Shown here: positions 16,636 to 24,933 of the stretch, in pieces
Position numbering within the stretch: position 1 is the stretch's first letter
Layout of the letters: every line of letters starts with the position of its first letter
NCBI RefSeq assembly: GCF_041260665.1
Contig: NZ_JBGCCT010000026.1
Span: 62,001-126,000 of the forward strand
Length of the DNA stretch: 64,000 nucleotides
From: Catenulispora sp. GP43
Lineage (GTDB): Bacteria; Actinomycetota; Actinomycetes; Streptomycetales; Catenulisporaceae
Direction: 5' to 3'
Position numbers and translations under genes: made by a program
Notes under the pieces: generated by a model
Database searches by the model: none
What the model was told of the DNA's origin: nothing
Seen by the model: only the letters and a program-made list of their open reading frames with translations

Positions 16636-19600
16636 TCACCCCAGGGCCGCGAGTTCGGCGATGGCGGCTTCCAGTCCATCCATGACGCCTGCCGCAGCAT
16701 CGTCGGACAGAGTGTCCCGGCGGCCGTCCGCCGTCACATACCAGCTGCCGTCGGCCTGCGGGAAGCTCTGCAGCGTCCATTCCCGCCGGGTCATCGTGGG
16801 CTGCGTCGGCACGTGGTTCAGCACCACGCCCGCGGCCAGCTCGCCGTGCACTCTGGGCCCCTGCAACACGGTGAACGCCTGGAACCAGGGATGGCGGTCG
16901 CGCGGCGGCCGCAGGATCCTGACAAGCTCGTCGAACGGCGTCGTCGCGTACTCCAGCGCCGACACCACGCTCTCGGCCGTCTGCGCCAGCACCTGTCCGG
17001 GACTGCTCCGCAGCACGCCGCGCAACGGGATGGCGAGCGGGTTGACGAAGTACCCGACGACCTCGTCGATGGCCGGATCGATCCGGCCGTCCGTGATGGT
17101 GCCCAGGCACAGGTCCGACACCGACAGCTCGCGGCCCATGGCGAGCCCGGCCGCCGCGATCAGGCCGGAGACCGGCGGTCCGCCGCGCGCCGCCGCGGCT
17201 CTGGCGAGTCCGGCGACGGTGTCCGCGTCGATCCGCTTGGTCAGACACCGGCTCTCCACCTGGCCGCCGGGCGGCGGGGACGGCAGGAAGGCCGGCGGCG
17301 CGTCGGCCAGGACCTTGAGCCAGTGATCGGCTCCCGCCGCGGTCCAGGCGTCCAGGTGGGTCCGCTCCCACTCGCCGAAGGACGCGTAGTCCAGCTCCGC
17401 GGGCGGCCGGGGCGGCCGGCCGGCCAGCACGTCGGCGTAGCCGGACATGATGTCGTGCAGCACCACGGGCTCGGACCGGCCGTCGATCGCGATGTGGTGG
17501 ACTTGCAGCGCGAGCAGGTGGCGCTCGTCCTCGAGCCGGCACAGCCGGGCCCGGATCGGCAGTTCCCGATCCAGGTGGAAGGGCCCCGCCCCCCACGAGC
17601 CTTCGGCGAAGGCCTGCGCGACCGCCTCCAGCGGTCCCCCGGGATCCTCCGGCGGCGCCACCACGGACAACGGCGAGGGGAGTTCATCAGCCGGCACCAC
17701 GTGTTGCACCGGCATGCCCTCGACCACCGGGAAGCACGTCCGCAGCGAGGTGTGGCGCGCGACCGCCCGGCACACCGCCGCGTCGAGGACGTCCGGATCG
17801 AGCGGCCCGCGGATGTGGTAGACCTCGACGACCACGTTGTCCATGTCGCCGGGCGCGACCCACTCGGCGAACAGCTGACGGCGCTGCGCCCGGGTGAGCG
17901 GGGCGTGGTCGACGGCCGGGACCGGGGTGGGCGGCGGGGTCCGCCGGCCGGCCGGGCGCTCGAAGGCGCGCCGCCGGACGGCCTCGACGGTGCGCAGCCG
18001 GAAGACGTCGGCGGAGGAGACCGGCCGCTGCCAGCGCTGGGCCAGCCTGGTGGCCAGGCGAACGGCGTCCAGCGACGTCAGGCCGGCGTCGAGCAGGTCC
18101 GCGTCCGCGGCGAGCCCGGGCTGGCCCAGCAGGACCGCCAACTCCTCCAAGAGCGGATCGCCGTTCGGAACAGGTGCTGTACCGGCGGCGTCACCGACGG
18201 CCGCGTGGGCCGCGGCCACCAGCCGGCGCGCCGCCTCGACGTCGACCTTGTCCATGGTGCTCATCGGCAGCCGATCAGTGTGCTGCCAGATCGCCGGGAC
18301 CATGGTCGCCAACAAGCGCGACCCCGCCGTCTGGCGGAAATCCTCGGCGGTGATCGGCTCGCCGTCGGCTGTGGTGTAGAGACAGGCCAGCTGCTTGCGT
18401 CCCGGCGCGGTCTCCACGAGGAACACCAAGCATCCGGTGACCTGGGGATGCGTCTCCAGCACGGCCTCGACCTCGGCCGGCTCGATCCTGATGCCGTTCA
18501 GCTTGAGCTGGCGGTCCACCCGGCCCCGGTAGCGCAGCAGCCCTTCCTCGTCCCGCACCGCCAGATCGCCGGTGCGGTAGTAGCGGCCGGGCGGAAGCGG
18601 GCCGTCGGCCGTGTCGAAGAAGCGGCGCGCGGTCTCGGCCGGATCGCCGAGGTAGCCGATCGCCAGCCCGTCGCCGCCGGTCACCAGCTCGCCGACCACG
18701 CCCGGCGGGACCGGGGCGCCGGCGTCGTCCACGACCACCACGGTGGTCAGGGGCAGCGGTTCCCCGATCGGGATGTCGGTCGCGTCCGGGACCACGTCGG
18801 CCGGCCGCACGACGTGCACGGTGGTCATGATGGAGTTCTCGGCCGGGCCGTAGGCGTTGACCAGACGCAGGTCGGGGAAACGCTGGAGGACCCGGCGCGC
18901 GGCCGGCACGGACAACCGGTCACCGCCCACGAACAGGCACTCGACGCCGGCCAGGGCCTCGACGTCCTCCTCGGCGATGATCCCGAACAGCGCGGCCGGG
19001 ATCAGCAGGCTGTTGACACCGCCGGCGACCTGGCGGCGCAGCTGGTCCGGGTCCAGCGGCTCCGGGCCGCGGTCGGCCATGACGCAGCACCCGCCGTGCA
19101 GCAGCGGCGCCAGCCACTCGGAGGCGAAGCCGTCCCACGGCAGCGGCGAGGCGGCGAGCTGGACCGTGTGCGGCCCGAACGGCAGCGCCGGGTTCCCGAC
19201 GACGGAGCGCACCAGTCCCCGGTGCGGGGCCAGCACGCCCTTCGGGCGGCCGGTGGAACCCGAGGTGAAGAACACGCAGGCCGGATCGATACCGGCTGGA
19301 TCGGTATCGGCTGGAGCGGTATCGGCTGGAGCGGTATCGGCTGGAGCGGTGTTGCCCAGATCGGCATTAGCCAGATCGGCCGAGGCGGCCGGCGTGGTGC
19401 GACCGGCGTGGTCGGTCTGATCTGCTCGCACGGCTCCGGACCCGTACAGCTGCTCCGGCGTGACCCGCCCCGGCCCCGGCTGGTCCGCGACGACCACCGG
19501 AGCGCCGCACTGCCCGATCACGTCCGCGAGCCGCTCGACCGGCCAGCGCGGATCCAGGCACGCCGAGGCGCAGCCGGCCCGCATGATGCCCACCATCACG

Positions 19601-19818
19601 GCGACCAGGTCCGTCGACCGGTCCATCAGCATCGGCACGACGCCGCCGGGCCGCACGGCCTGCTCCCTCAGTCCGGCCGCGACCAGATCGGCCCGCCGGT
19701 CGAGTTCGGCGTAGGTCCACGCCACAGCGCCCTGCCGCACGGCGACGGCGTCCGGCGTCGTGCGCGCGTGGGCGGCCACGATCGCGTCGATGCGGTTCCC
19801 GAAGTGATAGGAGTCCAT
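16636..19818 (-). CDS. NRPS, A-T-C module
   Basis: 1,060 residues from ATG 19,818 behind AGGGGG. Domain order: adenylation (about 1-520; A3 FFTSGSTGRPKG, A5 NAYGPAENS, A7 YRTGDL, A8 RVDRQLKLNGIRIEP, and an A10-like segment with Lys but Asp in place of Gly), carrier (about 535-610; Ser in DAGLTSLDA), condensation (about 640-1,060; intact HHIAIDG). A hand reading of the pocket gives Asp235, so an alpha-amino acid; I match the rest to no known code. Piperazate is a candidate because the operon starts with the piperazate genes. An in-frame tandem repeat lies just before A3. Confidence 0.92.
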   Translation of the reverse strand: MDSYHFGNRIDAIVAAHARTTPDAVAVRQGAVAWTYAELDRRADLVAAGLREQAVRPGGVVPMLMDRSTDLVAVMVGIMRAGCASACLDPRWPVERLADVIGQCGAPVVVADQPGPGRVTPEQLYGSGAVRADQTDHAGRTTPAASADLANADLGNTAPADTAPADTAPADTDPAGIDPACVFFTSGSTGRPKGVLAPHRGLVRSVVGNPALPFGPHTVQLAASPLPWDGFASEWLAPLLHGGCCVMADRGPEPLDPDQLRRQVAGGVNSLLIPAALFGIIAEEDVEALAGVECLFVGGDRLSVPAARRVLQRFPDLRLVNAYGPAENSIMTTVHVVRPADVVPDATDIPIGEPLPLTTVVVVDDAGAPVPPGVVGELVTGGDGLAIGYLGDPAETARRFFDTADGPLPPGRYYRTGDLAVRDEEGLLRYRGRVDRQLKLNGIRIEPAEVEAVLETHPQVTGCLVFLVETAPGRKQLACLYTTADGEPITAEDFRQTAGSRLLATMVPAIWQHTDRLPMSTMDKVDVEAARRLVAAAHAAVGDAAGTAPVPNGDPLLEELAVLLGQPGLAADADLLDAGLTSLDAVRLATRLAQRWQRPVSSADVFRLRTVEAVRRRAFERPAGRRTPPPTPVPAVDHAPLTRAQRRQLFAEWVAPGDMDNVVVEVYHIRGPLDPDVLDAAVCRAVARHTSLRTCFPVVEGMPVQHVVPADELPSPLSVVAPPEDPGGPLEAVAQAFAEGSWGAGPFHLDRELPIRARLCRLEDERHLLALQVHHIAIDGRSEPVVLHDIMSGYADVLAGRPPRPPAELDYASFGEWERTHLDAWTAAGADHWLKVLADAPPAFLPSPPPGGQVESRCLTKRIDADTVAGLARAAAARGGPPVSGLIAAAGLAMGRELSVSDLCLGTITDGRIDPAIDEVVGYFVNPLAIPLRGVLRSSPGQVLAQTAESVVSALEYATTPFDELVRILRPPRDRHPWFQAFTVLQGPRVHGELAAGVVLNHVPTQPTMTRREWTLQSFPQADGSWYVTADGRRDTLSDDAAAGVMDGLEAAIAELAALG
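19291..19350. repeat. Four 15-base tandem repeats in an adenylation domain
   Basis: Four units of 15 bases (ATCGGCTGGAGCGGT; the first unit has two changes) start at 19,291, 19,306, 19,321 and 19,336. On the coding strand they give a repeated five-residue unit, TAPAD-like, in the loop right before the A3 nucleotide-binding motif. The unit length keeps the frame. Confidence 0.9.
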
Positions 19819-19823
19819 CACCG

Positions 19824-21449
19824 CTACCCCCTGGCTCTCCGACGCGCGGCCGGACCGATCAACTGGGCCACCCGCTCCCGGTCCAGCTTCCCGCTCGGGG
19901 TGCGGGGGAACTCCGGGAGCACGGTGATCGACACCGGCACGGACTGCGCGGGCAGTCGGGAACGCAGCTCGGCCAGGGCCCGCGCGCTGTCGAACGACTC
20001 CCCCGGCGCGACCGTGACCGCGGCGCGCAGCTGCCTGGAGCCCTGCGCGACCTCGACGGCGACGCAGACCGCTTCCACCACCTCGGGCAGCTCGGCCAGG
20101 CATCCGTCCACCTCCAGGGGATTCACCCGGAAGCCGCGGATCTTCACCTCATGGTCGGTCCGCGCCAGGAACCACACCGCGCCGTCCTGGATGCGGCACA
20201 GGTCGCCGGTCCGGAACGCACGGCGGTGGCCGCGGGCGGTGCGCGGGATGTCGATGTATCGCAGGGCACTGAGCTCGGGCCGGTCGTGGTAGCCGGCCGA
20301 CATCGGCGCCCCGGCCACGAGCAGTTCGCCGACCTCGGGCTCGGCCGGGTCCAGGACGTCCAGCAGCACCTCGCAGCCCGGCAGCGGCGTCCCGATCGGC
20401 GGCAGCGCGGGCCAGGAGTGGCTCGGCCCCGTCAGCGTGTGCACGGTGACCATCGCGGATTCGCTTTGGCCGTAATGGTTGTTGAGCCGGCATCCGGGCA
20501 GCCGGCGGAAGAATTCACGGATCGCCGGAGTGCAGACCAACTGCTCGCCGGCGGTGTTGATCTCAGCCAACGCGGCCGGCGGAGCGGCCTCGCCGTCGCA
20601 GGCGGCGACCGTCAGCATGTGCAAGGCGACGCAGGGCAGGAACAACCGCTCGATGCCGTGCCGATCCAGCCAGTCCAGCAGCGCGATCGGGTCCCGGCGC
20701 AGCGCCTCGGGCATGACGACCAGCGTGCCGCCGCCGCACAGGGTGCCGAGCACCTCCTGGAACCACACGTCGAAGTTGAGCGGGGCGAACTGCGCCGTGC
20801 GCAGGTCGGGCCGCACCGAATGGCCGTACTGCCACGCGGCCATGTTGTCGATGCTCCGGTGCGGCAGCGCCACGCCTTTGGGCAGCCCGGTCGAGCCGGA
20901 GGTGTAGATGACGTAGACCGGTTCCTCGGGGTCGCACTTCGCTGTCGGCCAGTCGACCTGGGTGCGGCTCCCGCCGCTGCCGTCACTGCCGCCGCTGCCG
21001 CCGCTGCCGTCACTGCCACCGCTCGCGCCGGCCCGACCGGACCATCCCGGCAACCGCAGCGCGGGCACCTCGGTCGCCACGTCCAACTGCTCGGCGGTGT
21101 GCACCACCAGCCTGGCACCGCTGTCGGCGAGCATGTGGGCCACGAGCCGGGCCGGGTACTCGGTGTCGAGCGGCACGTAGGTCGCCCCCACACCGACGAC
21201 CGCCCACATCATCGCCACGATCGCCGCACTGCGGGTGCCCAGCACGGCGACCCGGTCGCCGGGCCGCACATCCCGCCGCAGCAACTCGGCCGCCAGCTCA
21301 CCGATCCACTGGCCCAACTCGTCGTAGGTGAGCTCGACGTCGTCATCGACGACCGCGACGTCGTCGGCGCGGTCACGGACCATGGCCGCGAAGGTTTCCA
21401 GCAGGCACGGCGGATCCGCCGGGCCGCCCCACAGCGAAGGGCCGATCAC
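19824..21449 (-). CDS. Stand-alone NRPS adenylation protein
   Basis: 541 residues, GTG at 21,449 overlapping the upstream stop (GTGA) with GGGGGA before it. Complete A domain: A3 YTSGSTGLPKG, FDVWFQE around A4 with the key Asp, A5-like NNHYGQSES, A7 FRTGDL, and A10 RTPSGKLDR. No carrier or condensation domain. It would load a separate carrier, for example one of the two stand-alone carriers. Position directly after the KtzT-like gene makes a hydrazo or ornithine-derived substrate possible, unproven. A Gly/Ser-rich repeat lies before A3. Confidence 0.9.
   Translation of the reverse strand: MIGPSLWGGPADPPCLLETFAAMVRDRADDVAVVDDDVELTYDELGQWIGELAAELLRRDVRPGDRVAVLGTRSAAIVAMMWAVVGVGATYVPLDTEYPARLVAHMLADSGARLVVHTAEQLDVATEVPALRLPGWSGRAGASGGSDGSGGSGGSDGSGGSRTQVDWPTAKCDPEEPVYVIYTSGSTGLPKGVALPHRSIDNMAAWQYGHSVRPDLRTAQFAPLNFDVWFQEVLGTLCGGGTLVVMPEALRRDPIALLDWLDRHGIERLFLPCVALHMLTVAACDGEAAPPAALAEINTAGEQLVCTPAIREFFRRLPGCRLNNHYGQSESAMVTVHTLTGPSHSWPALPPIGTPLPGCEVLLDVLDPAEPEVGELLVAGAPMSAGYHDRPELSALRYIDIPRTARGHRRAFRTGDLCRIQDGAVWFLARTDHEVKIRGFRVNPLEVDGCLAELPEVVEAVCVAVEVAQGSRQLRAAVTVAPGESFDSARALAELRSRLPAQSVPVSITVLPEFPRTPSGKLDRERVAQLIGPAARRRARG
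20970..21023. repeat. Gly/Ser-coding tandem repeat in an adenylation domain
   Basis: CCGCTGCCG/TCACTGCCG-type units of 9 and 18 bases encode a GGSDGSGGS-like linker in the stand-alone A protein. It sits at the same structural place (just before A3) as the 15-base repeat of the neighbouring A domain, though the sequences differ. Confidence 0.8.
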
Positions 21450-22090
21450 AGCCGCTCCCCCAATCCCATTTCCCGCATGAGCGTCGCGACCCCGCACGCG
21501 GGAATGCGAGCCTCCTGCGTCGCGAATCTGTCAATGAGCCTCTGCTGGATCTCAGGGCTCTTCTCCTGGCTCAGTTTGAACATCGCCTCGGCCGCCTCGA
21601 CCCGGAACTCGAACGCGCCGACGCCGCGGACGATGGACCGGAAGTAGCCGACCGACCCGGACGGATCCCAGCCGTCGCCGAACGACGCCTCCAGCAGATC
21701 CGCCGTGCGCCGCACCACTGCCAGCGTCTCCTCGCCGGCCTGCACGACCCGCAGCGTCCCGCGCAGGTGCACGGTGACGAAGTCCCAGGTGGGCGCCGCC
21801 GGTTCGATCTGGTAATTCACAGGACTGATATAGGTGCCGGGCCCGGAGAAGACCGCCTTCGCCGACATCCCGTCGGCCAGGTCCCGCCAGTGCGGGTTGG
21901 CCCGGTTCATGTGGCCCCACAAGGTGGAGCCGACCACGTCACCGGGCTCGTCGTCCCGGAAGACCATCGGCAGGTTGGTGGCGTGCGGGACGTCCAAGCC
22001 GTTGGTGAGCAGCAGCGCCAGCGGGTGGCCGCGCAGCACCGCGCCGATCTGCTGATCGGTGGCAGGTTCGTACAACGCAGGAACGTACAT
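21446..22090 (-). CDS. PaiB-fold haem protein, KtzT-like piperazate synthase
   Basis: 214 residues, ATG 22,090 behind TAGGAG. It matches the PaiB/FMN-binding split-barrel family: PHATNLPMV (35-43), GHMNRANPHW (59-68), SGPGTYISPVNY (about 82-93) and KLSQEKSPE near the C-terminus. Automatic annotation would say transcriptional regulator. However, KtzT, which closes N5-hydroxyornithine to L-piperazate with a haem, belongs to this fold, and the gene follows a KtzI-like hydroxylase by 28 bases. His60 is a candidate haem ligand. The pairing makes the enzymatic role more likely than regulation. Confidence 0.8.
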   Translation of the reverse strand: MYVPALYEPATDQQIGAVLRGHPLALLLTNGLDVPHATNLPMVFRDDEPGDVVGSTLWGHMNRANPHWRDLADGMSAKAVFSGPGTYISPVNYQIEPAAPTWDFVTVHLRGTLRVVQAGEETLAVVRRTADLLEASFGDGWDPSGSVGYFRSIVRGVGAFEFRVEAAEAMFKLSQEKSPEIQQRLIDRFATQEARIPACGVATLMREMGLGERL

Positions 22091-22118
22091 GAACAGGACT
22101 CCTACGGCAGGGGTGGCC

Positions 22119-23462
22119 TCAGCGAACGTGGTCGAGGATCGAGCGCGTGATCTCGCCGGCGCGCGTCGCGACCGTGGACAGCAGCCCGGCGGTGAGTCCG
22201 TGCGTGTGCTCGGCGCCGGCGCCGTGCAGATACAGGCCGCACTGGAGGGAATCCGAGGTGATCACCTGGTAGTCCCGGCCGAGCACGAGGCGGCCCTGGT
22301 CGTCCCGCTTGCACTGGGCGCCCAGATCGCCGAGCAGCGCCAGCGGGTCGGCCGGCTCGTAGCCGGTGGCGTAGACAAGGGCGTCGACCCGGATCGTCTC
22401 GACCTCGCCGCTGGGCAGGAACTCGACCACCAGGTCGACTCCGTCCGGGCTCTCGGTGACGCCGCGCAGCCGGGAGACGTTGTGCAGGTGGAGCCGCCGG
22501 CGACCGGACAGGCCCTCGCGATACGTGATGTCGTGCAGTTCCTGGGTGAGATCCAGGTCGACCACCGAGTAGTTGGTGTCGCGGTGGTAGTCGAGCAGCA
22601 TCTCCCGGACGTTCTCGGGCGCCTGGTAGAACTGGTCGACGGCGACCGGATCGAAGATGCGGTTGGCCAGCGGGCTGTCGTCGGCGACGCTGTAGCCGAA
22701 CCGGGAGAAGACCGCGTGCACATCGGCGCCTTGATAGGTCTGGTGCAGATGCGCCACCACTTCAGCCGCGCTTTGGCCGGCGCCGACGACGGCGAAGGAA
22801 GTCCCCCGGTCGGCCGGCACGTCCTTGAGTCGGCTCAACAGTTCGGCGCTGTGCCAGATCCGCCCGGACACGGCGGCGTCCTTCGGCAGCTTCGGAACGA
22901 GCCCGGCACCGATGACGACGTTGCGGGTGAGATGGGTCCGCGTCCGCCCCTGGGTCCGGACATCCACTTCCAGCAGGTCCGCGATCCCGTCCTCGTACCG
23001 GGCGCGGACGGCGACCACCTCGGAGTCGTAGCGCACCAGGTGGTCCAGGCGCTGAGCCGCCCATTCCAGGTAGTCGTGGTACTCGACGCGATAAGGGTAG
23101 AAGCTCTTGCTGTTGATGAAGTCCGCGAGCCGGTGACGCGAATGCAGATAGCTGATATACGTGAACGTACTCGTCGGGTTGCGCATCGTCGCGAGGTCCT
23201 TGAGGAACGCGACCTGCATGGTCGCCCCCTCGATGAGCATGTCCTGATGCCATCCGAAACGCGGCTTGCGCTCGAAGAAGAGCGTCCGCCCGGGCAGCGT
23301 CCGAGCCGGTGCCGGGGCACCCTGGGCCGTCTCCGCCCCCGTGCCCGTCCCCGTCGGCGTCTGCGTCTCCGCGAGCGCGACGGCCAACGCCAGGTTCGCC
23401 GGGCCGAAACCGATGCCGATCACTTCATAAGGATCTTGATCCACTGGCTTCCCGGCCGTCAT
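22119..23462 (-). CDS. L-ornithine N5-monooxygenase, KtzI-like
   Basis: 447 residues, ATG 23,462 with GGGGGAG upstream. N-hydroxylating flavoprotein of the lysine/ornithine monooxygenase family: FAD loop GIGFGP (16-21), conserved region FLKDLATMRNPTSTFTYISY, NADPH loop VGAGQSAAE and a late ATGYEP. It hydroxylates the side-chain amine of ornithine using NADPH and O2. In siderophore clusters the product is acylated; here the KtzT-like gene follows and no acyltransferase is seen, so piperazate is the better reading. First gene of the operon down to 15,215. Confidence 0.9.
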   Translation of the reverse strand: MTAGKPVDQDPYEVIGIGFGPANLALAVALAETQTPTGTGTGAETAQGAPAPARTLPGRTLFFERKPRFGWHQDMLIEGATMQVAFLKDLATMRNPTSTFTYISYLHSRHRLADFINSKSFYPYRVEYHDYLEWAAQRLDHLVRYDSEVVAVRARYEDGIADLLEVDVRTQGRTRTHLTRNVVIGAGLVPKLPKDAAVSGRIWHSAELLSRLKDVPADRGTSFAVVGAGQSAAEVVAHLHQTYQGADVHAVFSRFGYSVADDSPLANRIFDPVAVDQFYQAPENVREMLLDYHRDTNYSVVDLDLTQELHDITYREGLSGRRRLHLHNVSRLRGVTESPDGVDLVVEFLPSGEVETIRVDALVYATGYEPADPLALLGDLGAQCKRDDQGRLVLGRDYQVITSDSLQCGLYLHGAGAEHTHGLTAGLLSTVATRAGEITRSILDHVR

Positions 23463-23494
23463 CAGACGCTCCCCCCTGGCGCTGTCGAATGCTG

Positions 23495-23514
23495 CGGCGG
23501 GCCGCGGCCCGCCG
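23495..23514. promoter_or_regulatory. 20-base perfect palindrome upstream of the hydroxylase gene
   Basis: CGGCGGGCCG followed by its exact reverse complement, 33 bases upstream of the hydroxylase ATG, in the 195-base divergent region with the carrier-protein gene. It may be an operator or form a hairpin in the leader. GC-only palindromes also arise by chance in such DNA. Confidence 0.35.
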
Positions 23515-23657
23515 ACGGCGGCGACGCCGGCGTGTACATCCCCGTGACATGCCCGGCGGCGACGTCTCCGTCTAGTAGTAGCCGCTCGATCAACTCCAAG
23601 CAACCCCTGATTCGCACTCCGTGCACCGAAGAAGACTGATAGCGCCGACGGAGCCGA

Positions 23658-23966
23658 ATGAGTACCCTGACCCACGGCGTCGGGATCTCGCCCGGCGCAG
23701 CCTACGGGGAGGCAGTGAGCGTGCAGACAACAGTGGACGCCGTCAGCCGAATCTGGGAGCAGGTCCTGGAGGTCCAGGTCGGCCCGGACACCGATTTCTT
23801 CGACGTCGGCGGTCATTCCTTCCTGGCGATGCGCATCGTCGCCCTGCTCGGTGCGGAACTGTCCGCCGAGGTGCCGGTCACGCTGGTCTTCGACCACCCC
23901 CGGCTCGGGGACTTCGCCGCCGCCGTCGCCCAAGCCGTGGGCGCCGGAACCGCGAACCCGCGGTGA
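23658..23966 (+). CDS. Stand-alone peptidyl carrier protein
   Basis: 102 residues from ATG 23,658 (GGAG five bases upstream). A GTG at 23,721 has a stronger GGGGAGG site eight bases away and would give 81 residues, the usual size; either start keeps the whole domain. Carrier motif DTDFFDVGGHSFLAM with Ser54 (long form). Its stop overlaps the kinase start (GTGA). Together with the carrier at 6,189 and the T domain at 16,636 it makes three carriers in the visible part. Confidence 0.9.
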   Translation: MSTLTHGVGISPGAAYGEAVSVQTTVDAVSRIWEQVLEVQVGPDTDFFDVGGHSFLAMRIVALLGAELSAEVPVTLVFDHPRLGDFAAAVAQAVGAGTANPR

Positions 23967-24898
23967 GGCCGGACGGGCCGGACCTGTCGGATCAGCCGGA
24001 CGACGGCACCGGATGGCTCGGTGCGGACTGGCTCGAGAAGGCCGTCACCCGCACCGACGGCCTGCTGGCCCGGCACGGATACCGCCGCACCGGCGTGCCG
24101 ATCGAGATCCGGCGCTGGAGCGTCTCCGCGGTCCTGCGCGTACCCACCGACCGGGAACCGGTCTGGTACAAGGCGGTGCCTCCGGTCTTCGCCCACGAGG
24201 GGCGGGTGACGGCCTGGCTCGCCGAGACCGTGCCGGACCTGGTGCCGACCGTGCTCGGCCACGGTGACGGCTGGCTGGTCACCACCGAGATGCCCACCGG
24301 CGACGAACCGTCGGTCGGGCACCCCATCGACGACGTCCTGCGGTTGCAGCGCACCACCATCGGCCGGGCCGAGGAGATCCTCGCGCTGGGCTGTCCGGAC
24401 CGGACGCCGTCCCGGGCCTGCGCGTCGGTGGCGGCCCTGGCCCAGCGCCGCGACCTGCTCGGCGCGGACCTCGCCGACCACGTGGACGTCCTGCTTCCGG
24501 CCCTGGACCGCCGGGTCGCCGAGATCAGCACCCTGTCGATGCCCTCGACGCTGGTGCACGGCGACGTCAACGGGGCGAACTCCCGCTGGACCGGCCGCGG
24601 GTGGATGCACATCGACTGGACCGACGCGTGCCTGGCCCACCCCGTCGTGGAGCTGGCACAGCCGCTGATCGACGCCACCGCCCAGGAGCGGCGCGCCCTG
24701 GAGTCCAGGTTCGACAGCGCGTGGTCCGACCTCGTCCCGGCCGCGCAGATGCGCCGGGTGCTCGCCGAAGCGCCGCTGCTCGGGGCCGCGCACCAGGCCG
24801 GAACCTACTTGAGCATCATCGACGGGGTCGGGCCGGCGAACGACCATCCGGACATGCTCCGGTTCTGGACGCGGCGTCTTGTCGAGACGCTTCAGTAG
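23963..24898 (+). CDS. APH-family phosphotransferase
   Basis: 311 residues, GTG start overlapping the carrier stop. Kinase fold of the aminoglycoside/homoserine/choline kinase type: catalytic loop LVHGDVNGAN (HGD 199-201, Asn206) and metal Asp218 in HIDWTDA; Lys70 in VWYKAV is a candidate ATP lysine. It may phosphorylate the product or an intermediate for self-protection, with the phosphatase at 2,720 as counterpart, or act as a biosynthetic kinase. The substrate is unknown. Confidence 0.8.
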   Translation: MRPDGPDLSDQPDDGTGWLGADWLEKAVTRTDGLLARHGYRRTGVPIEIRRWSVSAVLRVPTDREPVWYKAVPPVFAHEGRVTAWLAETVPDLVPTVLGHGDGWLVTTEMPTGDEPSVGHPIDDVLRLQRTTIGRAEEILALGCPDRTPSRACASVAALAQRRDLLGADLADHVDVLLPALDRRVAEISTLSMPSTLVHGDVNGANSRWTGRGWMHIDWTDACLAHPVVELAQPLIDATAQERRALESRFDSAWSDLVPAAQMRRVLAEAPLLGAAHQAGTYLSIIDGVGPANDHPDMLRFWTRRLVETLQ

Positions 24899-24933
24899 CC
24901 GCCGGCACGACAACCGGGGACGGGGACGCGCTG

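Noticed and set aside
16537-20292. A 1,251-codon open frame on the plus strand over the A-T-C gene
   Set aside because: Composition is Arg/Gly/Pro/Val-rich without motifs, while the opposite strand holds a full NRPS module.
21446-22090. Reading the PaiB-fold gene as a transcriptional regulator
   Set aside because: It has no DNA-binding motif, and its place next to the ornithine hydroxylase fits KtzT. I keep regulation only as a minor alternative.
22119-23462. A hydroxamate siderophore pathway from the ornithine hydroxylase
   Set aside because: No N-hydroxyornithine acyltransferase or formyltransferase, siderophore receptor or iron-box is visible near it.
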